Notes under the pieces: model-generated | What the model saw: the letters and a program-made list of their open reading frames with translations, nothing else | Database searches by the model: none | Told to the model about the DNA's origin: nothing | Assembly: GCA_016296285.1 (NCBI GenBank) | Contig: JAEDJP010000030.1 | Coordinates: 1 to 12,164, forward strand | DNA from: Bacilli bacterium | GTDB lineage: Bacteria > Bacillota_I > Bacilli_A > RFN20 > CAG-826 | DNA: 12,164 bases | Direction of reading: 5' to 3' | Program-made: the position numbers and the translations under genes | Shown here: in pieces, positions 1 to 6,306 of the stretch | How the letters are laid out: every line of letters starts with the position of its first letter | Numbering within the stretch: the first letter of the stretch is position 1

Positions 1-212
1 AAAGAGGAACGATATTGGGAAAGGGGAGCCGCTGGGGTGCAGACATTCGCCGCCTCGTACCCATCTGCCGTTTCCACGATGACGACGTCGCCTTGGGCGA
101 TCGTTCCGTCGTTGGTGCCAAAGAAATAGGATTTCTCGCCACCCCGAAAGCGGATGCCGATGAAATGGGTCATGCCTGTTGCGGGGGTTTGTTCGTTTTC
201 GATGGATTGCAT
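1..212 (-). CDS. ricT: RicT/YaaT (PSP1-domain) protein, N-terminal part
   Basis: The first 70 codons of a minus-strand gene are present, and the rest lies beyond the left edge. The visible protein contains FIGIRFRGGEKSYFF followed about 13 residues later by GDVVVIVETADGYEAANV. This matches the N-terminal pattern of PSP1/RicT proteins (VGVRFKKAGKIYYF, then GD-VIVETxRG-EYG-V). In Bacillus, RicT (YaaT) works with RicA and RicF in a complex that promotes RNase Y-dependent mRNA maturation and affects sporulation and competence. The ATG at 212-210 has a good Shine-Dalgarno sequence, AAGGAG, seven bases upstream inside the end of holB. It starts four bases after the holB stop codon. Position directly after holB is the same as in Bacillus subtilis and supports the call. 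A further in-frame ATG at codon 14 is a possible alternative start. The C-terminal cysteine-containing part cannot be checked. Confidence 0.75.
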   Translation of the reverse strand, partial: MQSIENEQTPATGMTHFIGIRFRGGEKSYFFGTNDGTIAQGDVVIVETADGYEAANVCTPAAPLSQYRSS

Positions 213-216
213 ATCG

Positions 217-1194
217 TTACTCCTTGAAGATGGAAATGGCCAGGTGGGTGAGCAAGAGGCCAATTTGAATGTTGGTTTCGATTTCGGCGCGCAAGGTCAT
301 GAGCGCCAAAAGGTTCTTGTCGATGTTCGGCAGGTTCGCCGCGAGATCTTGGATCGTACTTTCAAAGGCTTTCAAAGAAATCGTGCCCCCTTTGGAAAGC
401 GATGACGCGTCCTTGAGGAACAAGGTCATCATGTCGAAGAAGAGACGAGCATTGACCTTGGAATTGACGACGGGGATGACGTCTTTTTCCATGATGAGGC
501 GCGCCATGTCCTTCCCTTGGCTTGTGGCGTCCAAGAAGGAAATCAACGCGGTTTTCGTGGCTTGGTAAGCGTCGTCTTCGGCGTTTTCGCTCACCAAGGC
601 CGCGTCGTTATAGAAGAACGAGAGAAGTTCTGCGTCTTCCTCCGCGACCCCGATTGCCTTGGCGCGCGCCTCGACATCCTCCCGGGGAGCAAGGCGCATC
701 CGAATCGTTTGGCAGCGAGACAAGATGGTCGGCAAGACTTTGGCTTCGTTTCGCGTCGTGAGAATGGCGTAGGTGTTCGGGGTTGGCTCCTCCAAGAATT
801 TGAGGACGCTGTTGATGGCCTCGACGGTCATGTTCTCGACCTCGTGAACGACGTACACCATGATGCCTTTCTTCTCAAAGGGCGTTTGCTGAAAGTTCTC
901 GACGATGGTGCCCATGTCGTCTTTCTTGATGGAATTCCCGCTGCCATCGACCATCCGGAAATCCGAATAATTTCCTTCGTCGATGCGGTGGCATGTTCGG
1001 CAGGAAAGGTCCGCGAAAGGAGAGGGGTGATCGCAAAGAATCGACTTGGCGAAATAAAGGGCGGTCTCTTTGAGCGGGACCCCCGATTCACCGCAAAGAA
1101 GGTAGGCGTGTGCTAGTTTTTGTTGCTCAAAGGCATGAAGAAAGGTGCGATAAACCAAAGGTTGATTCTCTTTGATGTAGGCACCGATATCCAT
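217..1194 (-). CDS. holB: DNA polymerase III clamp-loader subunit delta'
   Basis: 325 residues, typical for delta', a structural member of the clamp loader that puts the sliding clamp on DNA in the cytoplasm. The AAA+ fold is recognisable: KLAHAYLLCGESG near residue 26, a zinc-knuckle region with C54, C65 and C68, HEVENMTVEAINSVLKFLEEP at about 117-137, and TILSRCQTI at 157-164 with the SRC motif at 159-161. The P-loop position reads GESGVPLKET (35-44), which lacks the GKT/S needed for ATP binding, as expected for the ATPase-inactive delta' subunit. That also separates it from dnaX in the same operon. Family members usually have four zinc-binding cysteines. The position corresponding to the second one is Asp62 here, so metal binding may be altered or use a nearby His. 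The ATG lies one base after the tmk stop with AAAGGG just upstream, which suggests translational coupling. Confidence 0.93.
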   Translation of the reverse strand: MDIGAYIKENQPLVYRTFLHAFEQQKLAHAYLLCGESGVPLKETALYFAKSILCDHPSPFADLSCRTCHRIDEGNYSDFRMVDGSGNSIKKDDMGTIVENFQQTPFEKKGIMVYVVHEVENMTVEAINSVLKFLEEPTPNTYAILTTRNEAKVLPTILSRCQTIRMRLAPREDVEARAKAIGVAEEDAELLSFFYNDAALVSENAEDDAYQATKTALISFLDATSQGKDMARLIMEKDVIPVVNSKVNARLFFDMMTLFLKDASSLSKGGTISLKAFESTIQDLAANLPNIDKNLLALMTLRAEIETNIQIGLLLTHLAISIFKE

Positions 1195-1195
1195 G

Positions 1196-1816
1196 TTATT
1201 CCCTTTCTTTGATGGCGCGATACGCTTCCTCGATTACTTCGGGAAGCGTCTTGGAAGCGTCGATGATGACATAGCGTTCCGGGTAGCGTTTCGCGAGGGC
1301 GAGGAAATTGTTGCGAACTTGATGATGGAAGTCGAGCTTCTCGAGATCGAGGCGATTGACCTCCCGGTTTTGGTTCGCCGCGATGCGGGCGAGACCCTTT
1401 TCCGGTTCCAAATCGAAGAGAAGAGTAAGGTCCGGATAGGTTCCCTCGGTCGCGAAAAGGTTGATGGATAGAACCTCGTCGACTCCCAAGCCTCTTGCAC
1501 CCCCTTGGTAGGCGAGGGATGAATCGAGGTAACGGTCGCAGAGAACGGTTTTCCCTTCTTTGAGAGCTGGCCAGATTTTCTCGACGAGGTGCTGGCGACG
1601 GCTCGCGGCATAGAGCAACGCTTCCGTGCGGGCATCCATCGCCGTGTTCCCCTTGTCGAGGATGACGTTGCGGATTTGCTCCGCAATCGGGGTGCCGCCT
1701 GGCTCCCGCGTCAAGACAACGGAAACCCCTTCGGCCTCCAAGCGTTCCTTGATGGCTTTGAGAACGGTGCTTTTCCCACACCCTTCGCCGCCTTCGAACG
1801 TGATGAAACGATTCAT
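1196..1816 (-). CDS. tmk: thymidylate kinase (dTMP kinase)
   Basis: 206 residues, the normal length for bacterial Tmk, which phosphorylates dTMP to dTDP with ATP for DNA synthesis. The P-loop FEGGEGCGKST is at 7-17, followed by the substrate-site LTREPGGT at 35-42, the DRY motif at 94-96 in VLCDRYLDSSLAYQG, and a lid-like Arg-rich region at 144-170 (RIAANQNREVNR, then FHHQVRNNF). The ATG overlaps the recR TGA stop by four bases (ATGA). GGGAG lies about nine bases upstream of the start, inside recR. In Bacillus subtilis small genes (the yaaQ and yaaR type) separate tmk from holB; here the two genes are one base apart. The role fits the operon: it supplies dTTP precursor beside genes for replication machinery. 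Confidence 0.96.
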   Translation of the reverse strand: MNRFITFEGGEGCGKSTVLKAIKERLEAEGVSVVLTREPGGTPIAEQIRNVILDKGNTAMDARTEALLYAASRRQHLVEKIWPALKEGKTVLCDRYLDSSLAYQGGARGLGVDEVLSINLFATEGTYPDLTLLFDLEPEKGLARIAANQNREVNRLDLEKLDFHHQVRNNFLALAKRYPERYVIIDASKTLPEVIEEAYRAIKERE

Positions 1817-2406
1817 AGGGTCTTTCTCCCTTCCAGCGCTTTCTCCAGCGTGAGAGAATCCGCGTATTCAAGGCTCGCCCCCATGGGCAAACCATAACCA
1901 AGGCGCGTGACTTTCACGTGCTTTTCCCCGAGGATCTTCGCGAGGAACAAAGCGGTCGTTTCCCCTTCGAGATTGGGGTTCATCGCCAGGATGACTTCCT
2001 CGATCCCTTCTTCCTCGACGCGGCGAAGAAGCGGTTCGATCGCGAGGTCTTTCGCCCCGATCCCTTTCGTGGGGGAAAGCAAGCCTCCGAGACAATGGTA
2101 AACGCCTTTGAAATCCAGCGATTCAAACGCGTAGGCGTCCTTGGCCATGGAGACGACAATGCAAGTCCGATGGTCGCGTGCGGGATCGTCGCAAACAGGG
2201 CAGGAAGCGGTGTCGCAATAAAGGCCGCAACGGGGGCATTTATGAACGGATGTCGCGGCGTTTTTGAGCGCCCCGGCGAATTCAAGGACGTCTTCTTGCC
2301 GCATTTCGAGAATGGCAAAAGCCATGCGCTGGGCGCTTTTGGCGCCGATTCCGGGCAATTTCGAAAAGCTATCGACGAGGGCTTGCTGCGTGGCGAGTTC
2401 TTTCAT
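1813..2406 (-). CDS. recR: recombination mediator protein RecR
   Basis: 197 residues, close to the usual 198. RecR works with RecO and RecF to load RecA at DNA gaps. Domains in order: a helix-hairpin-helix KLPGIGAKSAQRMAF at 16-30; a C4 zinc finger with C57, C60, C69 and C72 (an extra Cys at 64); a Toprim domain from about 80 to 175 with VVSMAKDAYAFE, GVYHCLGGLLSPTKGIG and NPNLEGETTALFLA; and the C-terminal signature GLPMGASLEYADSLTLEKALEGRK. The ATG overlaps the ybaB TAA stop by one base (TAATG). There is no convincing separate ribosome site, so translation probably depends on reinitiation from ybaB. The ybaB-recR pair after dnaX is one of the most conserved gene arrangements in bacteria. 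Confidence 0.97.
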   Translation of the reverse strand: MKELATQQALVDSFSKLPGIGAKSAQRMAFAILEMRQEDVLEFAGALKNAATSVHKCPRCGLYCDTASCPVCDDPARDHRTCIVVSMAKDAYAFESLDFKGVYHCLGGLLSPTKGIGAKDLAIEPLLRRVEEEGIEEVILAMNPNLEGETTALFLAKILGEKHVKVTRLGYGLPMGASLEYADSLTLEKALEGRKTL

Positions 2407-2708
2407 TAGAACGGAAGGCCGGATTGACCGGTGACTTTTTCCTGAATTTCGTCCGATTCCTTTTGGATTTGCTCAAGGGCATCGTTTAGAGCCATGGCGA
2501 TCGTGTCTTGGAGCATTTCCTGGTTCTCGGGGTCCAAAGCGTCTTTGTCGATGGAGATGCTTTCGATCTTCCGCGAACCGAGGACCTTAACCTCGACCAT
2601 ACCGCCTTTGGAGACGATGAATTCCTTGGCTTCCAAGAGATCTTGGGCTTTTTTGAGCTCGCGTTGCATGCGCTGGGCTTGCTGGAGCATTTGTTGCATG
2701 GGGTTCAT
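2406..2708 (-). CDS. ybaB: YbaB/EbfC family nucleoid-associated protein
   Basis: 100 residues, the normal size for this small dimeric DNA-binding family, which coats the nucleoid and whose exact role is unsettled. The N-terminus has the typical methionine/glutamine-rich helix (MNPMQQMLQQAQRMQRELKK), then a beta-strand core (MVEVKVLGSRKIESISID) and a helical acidic C-terminus (DALDPENQEMLQDTIAMALNDALEQI). A GAAAGG ribosome site lies about nine bases upstream. The gap to dnaX is 15 bases, and the stop shares one base with the recR ATG. The Met at codon 4 is an alternative start, but the first ATG fits the family better. Position between dnaX and recR confirms identity. Confidence 0.95.
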   Translation of the reverse strand: MNPMQQMLQQAQRMQRELKKAQDLLEAKEFIVSKGGMVEVKVLGSRKIESISIDKDALDPENQEMLQDTIAMALNDALEQIQKESDEIQEKVTGQSGLPF

Positions 2709-2723
2709 GGATATATTCCTTTC

Positions 2724-4574
2724 TTATTCTGGCAAATGGAGATTGATGTCTTCCTCGTAAGGCAACATGTTGAGCTGTTGCTGTTGGAAGAAGAGGTTTT
2801 GACAGCGGACACTCGTCTCGCGATTCAGGCCATAGACGTAGACGTGGCGGCCGACGAGGGCGGAGGCGAGGGCGCAAATCGCCTCGTGGTTTTCCCGAAG
2901 GTTTGCCTTATCCGCGGGGATGGGGGTGTTGTAATTCACGAGAAGCGCGTTTTGGCAAAGGCAGAACGGGGCACCGTCGTGAAGCAATTCCGCCACCGTT
3001 CCGACGCGGGGGTCCAAGGCGGCGTCTTCAAGCAATGCCCATTTCTTGTCGCGGAGGATTTTGCGTTCCTCGCGGTATTTCCTCCCGAGGACCATGATCT
3101 TGATGATTTCCTCGTCGGGCAAGGTGATGGGGCTTCCCTCGTTCTCGATCTGGAAATCGGGAACTTGCGACAAGTCGAGACCATAAGGCGAGGGGGCGGG
3201 TTCTTTTTTCTCGGGCGTTTCAACGACGGGGGCTGGGGTTGCCGCGGGAGCCAGAGCCGGCGCGACGGCAGCTTTCGGGGCTTCATTCATCGGGCCATCC
3301 GGCTCATCGAGGAAGGAAGGAACGGAAGTTCCGGTGTATACGCCTTGGATTTCGTCCGCTTTCTTTTCTGGGGCCGGAGCGGGTGTTGGCGCAACGGGCG
3401 CCGGTTGTGCCTGCGGGGCAGGAGCGGCAGCGGGAGCTGGAGCGCTTTGGACAGGGGCGGGGGCAACGGTTTTAGAGGCTTCTTGCTCTTGCTCCTCGCC
3501 GAAGAGCGCGGCCATTTGAAGAAGCGAGAGTTCGAAAAGCGAACGGATGTTGGCGACGGATTTGAAGTCCCTTTGGGCCTTGAGCAAAACGTCAATCATG
3601 GCGTTTGCTTTGCGGACCGGGATGGATTTGGCAAGATCTTTGGCGTCTTTTTCTTTGAGCGATTGCATCAAAGAGGCCTCTTTGGTCCTTTGATAAATCA
3701 AGAGATCCTTCAAGAGGTCGAGAAGACTTGAGGAGAGCCGGCGAATGTCGACTCCGGCTTGGAAGAATTGGGCGAGTTTGTCGAGGACGGAAACGATATC
3801 CCCGGATGCAATCGTGTTCAAAAGGGCGACTTTTTCGGATAGGGACGTTAGGCCGAAAACGGCGAGGACGTCCTCCTCTTTCACGGTGTCGCCGCCATAA
3901 GCGATGACTTGATCGAGGATGGAAAGGGCGTCGCGCATCCCGCCATCGGCGAGGGTGCAAATCTCGCTGAGGGCATCCTCTTCATAAGCGATGTGTTCTT
4001 GCTCGAGAATCCAAACGAGCTTTTTCTTGAGGTCCTCGTCATCGATCTTGCCGAAATCGTAACGTTGGCAACGGGAAAGGATCGTGGGAAGGACTTTGTG
4101 GGGTTCGGTGGTGGCCAAGATGAAGATGACGTGTTCGGGCGGTTCCTCGAGCGTCTTGAGCAACGCGTTGAAGGCACCTTGGCTCATCATGTGGACTTCG
4201 TCGATGATGTAGGTTTTGAAACGGCCGCGAATCGGGGCATAGCGCACTTGCTCGATGAGGTCGCGCACTTGGTCGACGCCGTTGTTGCTCGCCGCGTCGA
4301 TTTCGATCACGTCGGGGTGCGACCCATTCGCGAGCTGAAAGCAGTTTGTGCAGCGGCAGCATTGTTGGCCAATGCCTTCTTCGCAGTTGAGAGCCTTCGC
4401 GAAAAGACGGGCCATGGAGGTTTTCCCGGTTCCGCGCGGTCCGCAAAAGAGATATGCGTGGGCGATTTTATTGTTTACGATCGCGTTTCTGAGGGTGCGC
4501 ACGATCGCCTGTTGACCGGCGACTTCCTCAAACGTTTGGGGTCGGTATTTGTTATAAAGAGCTTTATAGGCCAT
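2724..4574 (-). CDS. dnaX: DNA polymerase III tau/gamma subunit (clamp-loader ATPase)
   Basis: 616 residues. DnaX is the ATPase of the clamp loader and, as tau, ties the loader to the polymerase. The N-terminal AAA+ module is complete: family start MAYKALYNKYRPQTFEEVAGQ, Walker A GPRGTGKT at 45-52, zinc knuckle C64/C72/C75/C78, Walker B IIDEVHMM at 123-130, sensor 1 FILATTEPHKVLPTILSRC with SRC at 167-169, and sensor 2 GGMRDALS at 211-218. An oligomerisation domain covers about 240-360. Next comes a low-complexity Pro/Ala-rich linker at about 368-465, then a C-terminal domain of about 150 residues typical of the tau form. The start is fixed by the conserved first ten residues. No Shine-Dalgarno sequence precedes it. 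A TATAAT box ends ten bases before the ATG, so the mRNA may be leaderless. It heads the minus-strand operon. Confidence 0.97.
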   Translation of the reverse strand: MAYKALYNKYRPQTFEEVAGQQAIVRTLRNAIVNNKIAHAYLFCGPRGTGKTSMARLFAKALNCEEGIGQQCCRCTNCFQLANGSHPDVIEIDAASNNGVDQVRDLIEQVRYAPIRGRFKTYIIDEVHMMSQGAFNALLKTLEEPPEHVIFILATTEPHKVLPTILSRCQRYDFGKIDDEDLKKKLVWILEQEHIAYEEDALSEICTLADGGMRDALSILDQVIAYGGDTVKEEDVLAVFGLTSLSEKVALLNTIASGDIVSVLDKLAQFFQAGVDIRRLSSSLLDLLKDLLIYQRTKEASLMQSLKEKDAKDLAKSIPVRKANAMIDVLLKAQRDFKSVANIRSLFELSLLQMAALFGEEQEQEASKTVAPAPVQSAPAPAAAPAPQAQPAPVAPTPAPAPEKKADEIQGVYTGTSVPSFLDEPDGPMNEAPKAAVAPALAPAATPAPVVETPEKKEPAPSPYGLDLSQVPDFQIENEGSPITLPDEEIIKIMVLGRKYREERKILRDKKWALLEDAALDPRVGTVAELLHDGAPFCLCQNALLVNYNTPIPADKANLRENHEAICALASALVGRHVYVYGLNRETSVRCQNLFFQQQQLNMLPYEEDINLHLPE

Positions 4575-4584
4575 AGCACTTTCG

Positions 4585-4613
4585 ATTATACCTTCCCCCC
4601 GCCTTTCTTCCTA
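4585..4613 (-). promoter_or_regulatory. putative sigma-A-type promoter of the dnaX operon
   Basis: On the minus strand a perfect TATAAT lies at 4590-4585. A TAGGAA hexamer at 4613-4608 is exactly 17 bp upstream; it is a weak -35 match (3 of 6 to TTGACA). Transcription would be expected to start near 4578, only about two to five bases before the dnaX ATG at 4574. The spacer is strongly purine-rich (a run of six G). An alternative -35, TAGACA at 4620-4615, is a better match but is 24 bp away, which is too far. Confidence 0.6.
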
Positions 4614-4636
4614 GTGTCTAATCTAAGATTAGGAAG
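4607..4636. repeat. nested inverted repeats in the divergent dnaX/prfA promoter region
   Basis: The outer arms CTTCCTA (4607-4613) and TAGGAAG (4630-4636) are perfect inverted copies and contain the -35 hexamers of the two opposing promoters. Between them, overlapping the right arm, is a compact perfect palindrome: CTAATCT (4618-4624), one A (4625), AGATTAG (4626-4632). The inner palindrome has the size and symmetry of a dimeric repressor/activator site and would lie against or across the prfA -35 region. Alternatively the outer arms may match simply because both promoters use the same -35 sequence. No known regulator can be assigned. Confidence 0.55.
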
Positions 4637-4658
4637 GGGTTGCATGGGATGATATAAT
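4630..4658 (+). promoter_or_regulatory. putative extended -10 promoter of the prfA operon
   Basis: A perfect TATAAT at 4653-4658 is preceded by TGA at 4650-4652, giving the extended -10 form TGnTATAAT. TAGGAA at 4630-4635 is 17 bp upstream as a weak -35, and the extended -10 can compensate for this. Transcription would be expected to begin near 4664-4666. That places the GGGAG at 4664-4668 at the very 5' end of the transcript and leaves a leader of about 30 bases before the preferred prfA start at 4695. Confidence 0.7.
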
Positions 4659-4694
4659 CACTCGGGAGAATCGAATACGACCATGGAAGAATCG

Positions 4695-5774
4695 ATGCGC
4701 AAACGCCTCAACGCCACCAAAGCGCGGTATGAGGATATAGAAAATGAATTGGCCTCGGACGCCGTTGCCTCCGACGTCGCAAAGTTGACGAGGCTGTCCA
4801 AAGAAAAAGCGAATTTAGAGGAGGCATACCATCTTTATTTGCAATATCTAGCCCTCGAAAAGGATGTCGAGGACTCCTATGAAATGGAGAGTTCCGGGGA
4901 TCCAGAACTCGCGGAATTCGCCAAGGAAACCCGAAAAGAAGCCCAAGCCAAAATGGGAAACATGGAGGCGGACTTTAAAACCATTTTGCTGCCGAAAGAT
5001 CCTAACGACGAGAAGAACATCATCGTCGAGATCCGCGGCGCGGTCGGGGGTGACGAAGCGAACCTGTTCGCCGGCGACCTGCTCCACATGTACGCTCACT
5101 ATGCCGAAAAACAAGGTTGGAAAATCCAATTGTTGGATGCTTCGCCAGGCGCGGCCGGCGGCTATGCGAGCGTCTCATTCATGGTCAAAGGCGAAAACGT
5201 CTATTCCAAGTTGAAGTTCGAAAGCGGCGCTCATCGCGTTCAACGCGTCCCGAAGACGGAAGCAAGCGGCCGCATCCACACGTCGACCGCTACCGTTTTG
5301 GTGATGCCCGAGGCGGAAGAAGTCGATGTTCAAATCAACCCGAATGACCTCAAGATCGACACCTACCATTCCCAAGGAGCCGGTGGACAAAACGTCAACA
5401 AGACCGAATCGGCCGTCCGCATCACCCACATCCCGACGGGTTTGGTCGTCGCTTGCCAAACGGAAAAAGCCCAGTTGCAAAACAAGGCCATCGCCATGCA
5501 GATGATTCGCGCGAAAGTCTTCTCCTTTTATCAGGAGCAAGAGGATGCCAAACGGGCAACGGAACGGAAACTCAAGGTGGGAACCGGGGAGAGATCAGAA
5601 AAGATTCGAACCTACAATTACCCCCAAAATCGCGTGACCGATCATCGCATCGGATTCACCATCAACCAATTGGACCGCGTCATGGAGGGCGACCTTGATT
5701 CCGTCATCGAGGCCCTGATCCATTTCGACCAAGAGCAGAAGATGCTGGAGCAGGAGAAAGAAGACCATGCGTAA
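4695..5774 (+). CDS. prfA: peptide chain release factor 1 (RF1)
   Basis: 359 residues. RF1 recognises UAA and UAG stop codons on the ribosome and triggers release of the finished protein. An N-terminal coiled-coil domain is followed by the class I release-factor core. Key sites: VQRVPKTEASGRIHTSTATV, with the PxT stop-codon tripeptide as PKT at 186-188 (the HTSTAT context is typical of RF1), and QGAGGQNVNKTES, with the catalytic GGQ at 230-232. The start at 4695 was chosen because MRKRLNATKARYEDIENEL lines up residue for residue with the start of Bacillus RF1, and GGAAG (4685-4689) is five bases upstream. An ATG at 4683 would add four residues but has a poorly spaced ribosome site (GGGAG 14 bases away). 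The last eight bases overlap prmC, whose product methylates the GGQ glutamine. Confidence 0.96.
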   Translation: MRKRLNATKARYEDIENELASDAVASDVAKLTRLSKEKANLEEAYHLYLQYLALEKDVEDSYEMESSGDPELAEFAKETRKEAQAKMGNMEADFKTILLPKDPNDEKNIIVEIRGAVGGDEANLFAGDLLHMYAHYAEKQGWKIQLLDASPGAAGGYASVSFMVKGENVYSKLKFESGAHRVQRVPKTEASGRIHTSTATVLVMPEAEEVDVQINPNDLKIDTYHSQGAGGQNVNKTESAVRITHIPTGLVVACQTEKAQLQNKAIAMQMIRAKVFSFYQEQEDAKRATERKLKVGTGERSEKIRTYNYPQNRVTDHRIGFTINQLDRVMEGDLDSVIEALIHFDQEQKMLEQEKEDHA

Positions 5775-6282
5775 GATCATCGACGTATATTCCGAGGCCC
5801 TCAACAAAGGCAAGGATTCCGGCATTCTGTCCCAAGATCTGAGACTCCTCATCGCCGCGGACATGGGCTTTGCAGAACCCATCGACACTTTGTTCCATAA
5901 AGATGATCTTTTCCCGAAAGAATCGCTTTTTTGGGAGCAATTTGCGCGGTTATTGAAGCAAGAACCCGTTGAATACATCCTGAATGAATGCAAGTTTCTG
6001 GACTATAAACTCTATGTTGATCGGAGAGTCCTGATTCCCCGGATGGAGACCCAAGAGCTTATCGCGAACATCACCGAGCGCATCGACGATTATTACGACC
6101 CGCGCAATTACTTGGTAGCCGTCGACATTGGCACCGGAAGCGGATGCATCGCCATCGCCTTGAAAAACCTCTTCAAGAACTGGCTTGTCTCCGCGAGCGA
6201 CATCTCCGCGGACGCCCTCGCGGTCGCCAAGAAAAACGTGGATGCCTTTGCCCCGTCCATCCACCTGTATCAAGGAAACTAG
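5767..6282 (+). CDS. prmC: PrmC (RF1 glutamine methyltransferase), N-terminal part ending at an in-frame TAG
   Basis: 171 residues before a TAG. PrmC transfers methyl from S-adenosylmethionine to the GGQ glutamine of release factors. This part has the N-terminal helical RF-binding domain (about 1-75), EPVEYIL at 67-73 (family P-x-x-Y-I), VLIPRMETQEL at 88-98 (family L-I-P-R-P-E-T-E), and SAM-binding motif I VAVDIGTGSGCIAIAL at 117-132. It stops in the sequence GN-TAG-LEP, just before the NPPY active-site strand. The same frame then continues for another 109 codons to a normal C-terminus. Alone, this fragment lacks NPPY and should not be active. The ATG overlaps the end of prfA by eight bases, so it is translationally coupled to RF1. 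It could be a pseudogene, a sequencing error or a regulated readthrough gene. Confidence 0.85.
   Translation: MRKIIDVYSEALNKGKDSGILSQDLRLLIAADMGFAEPIDTLFHKDDLFPKESLFWEQFARLLKQEPVEYILNECKFLDYKLYVDRRVLIPRMETQELIANITERIDDYYDPRNYLVAVDIGTGSGCIAIALKNLFKNWLVSASDISADALAVAKKNVDAFAPSIHLYQGN
6280..6282 (+). other. in-frame TAG codon within prmC
   Basis: A single TAG (codon 172 of the restored 281-residue prmC frame) separates the SAM-binding half from the NPPY half. Removing it restores HLYQGN-x-LEPYIKENMAIDILVSNPPYI, in which x falls at a variable, often bulky residue in the family's 'GDxLEP' segment. TTG (Leu) or TGG (Trp) to TAG is a one-base change. The following base is C, generally a weaker termination context than U. 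No complete gene in the window ends in TAG, and no other recognised gene contains an internal TAG. RF1 is present and looks intact, which argues against genome-wide TAG reassignment. Confidence 0.9.
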
Positions 6283-6297
6283 CTTGAGCCTTACATC

Positions 6298-6303
6298 AAG
6301 GAG
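6298..6303 (+). promoter_or_regulatory. possible internal Shine-Dalgarno for the prmC C-terminal part
   Basis: AAGGAG lies three bases before the ATG at 6307, 16 bases after the TAG. The match to the ribosome site is strong but the spacing is shorter than the usual five to nine bases. The same bases encode Lys-Glu in the intact prmC frame, so the match may be accidental. It would allow a ribosome that terminated at the TAG to reinitiate. Confidence 0.35.
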
Positions 6304-6306
6304 AAC

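Noticed and set aside
3203..3209. AAAAAAG run in dnaX (codons 456-458) as a programmed frameshift making a short gamma form
   Set aside because: The run begins at a codon boundary, so it is not in the A-AAA-AAG phase used in E. coli. By hand translation the -1 frame stays open for roughly 50 codons, so no typical early-stop gamma product results. Transcriptional slippage on six A is possible but weak.
2508..3731. A 407-codon plus-strand open frame opposite dnaX and ybaB
   Set aside because: It spans the boundary of two well-identified minus-strand genes and has no family features or ribosome site. It is a shadow frame.
4683..4694. prfA starting at the ATG at 4683
   Set aside because: Its only ribosome site is 14 bases away and would lie at the extreme 5' end of the transcript. 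The next ATG at 4695 has GGAAG at five bases and aligns exactly with the usual RF1 N-terminus.
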